IMG/VR virus record: IMGVR_UViG_3300036860_000377
Location: 1 to 57,073 of that record
Length of the DNA: 57,073 bases
DNA from: a virus
Direction: 5' to 3' (one strand)
The translations under genes and the position numbers were made by a program. Shown here piece by piece: positions 56,813 to 57,073 of this stretch (positions within the stretch are counted from its first letter, which is position 1; every line of letters starts with the position of its first letter). The notes beneath the pieces were generated by a model. It searched no databases and was not told where the DNA came from. It was given only the letters and a program-made list of their open reading frames with translations.

Positions 56813-57073
56813 ATGGAGAAGCGCTACGCCGTCGCCGCCGCCAGTGGACGGGACGCCCATCTCGACGCACCGCTGACCAACCTCGCGGTCGCGGCCTTCG
56901 CCTCCGGGGCGGAGGGCTACATCGCCTCCCAGATCTTCCCGGCCGTTCCCGTGGACAAGCAGTCGAACCGCTACTACATCATCGATCCGGACTCGTGGCT
57001 CCGCGTGCCGGACACCCGGAGAGCGCCCAAGACCCGACCGAATCGTATCGAGTTCAAGGTGTCCTCGGACGCC
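56813..57073 (+). CDS. Major capsid protein, N-terminal part
   Basis: ATG 56813 opens MEKRYAVAAASGRDAHLD and runs off the window; the frame continues at base 2 of the window. Joining the two parts gives 322 residues. The first 46 codons are found only here, because the copy at the left end starts inside the gene. Confidence 0.8.
   Translation, partial: MEKRYAVAAASGRDAHLDAPLTNLAVAAFASGAEGYIASQIFPAVPVDKQSNRYYIIDPDSWLRVPDTRRAPKTRPNRIEFKVSSDA
56947..57073. repeat. Right copy of 127-bp terminal direct repeat
   Basis: Identical to bases 1-127 and in the same reading frame of the capsid gene. It marks the circular join. Confidence 0.95.

Overview
This window is the complete genome of a temperate, long-tailed (siphovirus-type) phage, written as a linear piece of a circular or circularly permuted molecule. 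The last 127 bases (56947-57073) are identical to the first 127, so the unique genome is 56,946 bp, and the cut falls inside the major capsid gene. The DNA is GC-rich with Shine-Dalgarno-type ribosome sites and very tight packing (ATGA, GTGA and TGATG overlaps). The host is not named by the sequence. Lipobox proteins, a spanin-like pair and an NlpC/P60 tail-tip enzyme suggest a GC-rich, Gram-negative-type bacterium.

Layout. Packaging and head genes run across the cut: HNH nuclease (49214), small and large terminase (49699, 50003), small Cys-rich genes, portal of the Mu gp29/DUF935 type (53189), protease fused to a coiled-coil scaffold-like region (54870), decoration protein (56412) and major capsid protein (56813 to the end, continuing at 2-835). 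After two small head genes comes a 978-residue glycosyltransferase-methyltransferase-glycosyltransferase fusion (1380), then connector, tail terminator candidate, tail tube, tail assembly chaperones joined by a -1 frameshift (6578-6584), tape measure (7367), distal tail proteins, and a 1401-residue fusion of the NlpC/P60, gpI-like and gpJ-like tail-tip proteins (10873). The stretch 15078-26935 holds fibre, lectin and depolymerase-like proteins, small glycan-enzyme genes, and a 686-residue protein built from about 18 copies of an unfamiliar proline-rich repeat (24548). A lysis-type region follows (26932-30230).

From 30232 to 31710 lies the lysogeny region: a reverse-strand membrane/lipobox protein, a reverse-strand regulator and a divergent Cro-like gene, separated by two 15-bp palindromic operators. 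The early region carries an ERF annealing protein with its PD-(D/E)XK exonuclease (34205-35571), a tyrosine integrase (36504) with a candidate attP resembling the 3' end of rnpB, four HNH nucleases in the whole genome, a disrupted DUF5131 gene, a helicase-DNA methyltransferase fusion, a C5 cytosine methyltransferase, and many Cys-rich mini-proteins. A reverse-strand ParB-like operon (47059-47840) has its own promoter with a palindrome inside it. A replication-initiator candidate (48531) contains iteron-like repeats.

Themes. Glycan chemistry appears three times (1380, 17975, 18906), with a depolymerase-like spike (19863). Both lone reverse-strand genes in the late region look like envelope lipoproteins suited to lysogenic expression. 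Two genes are bracketed by exact direct repeats at their stop/start junctions, as if inserted as ready-made cassettes.
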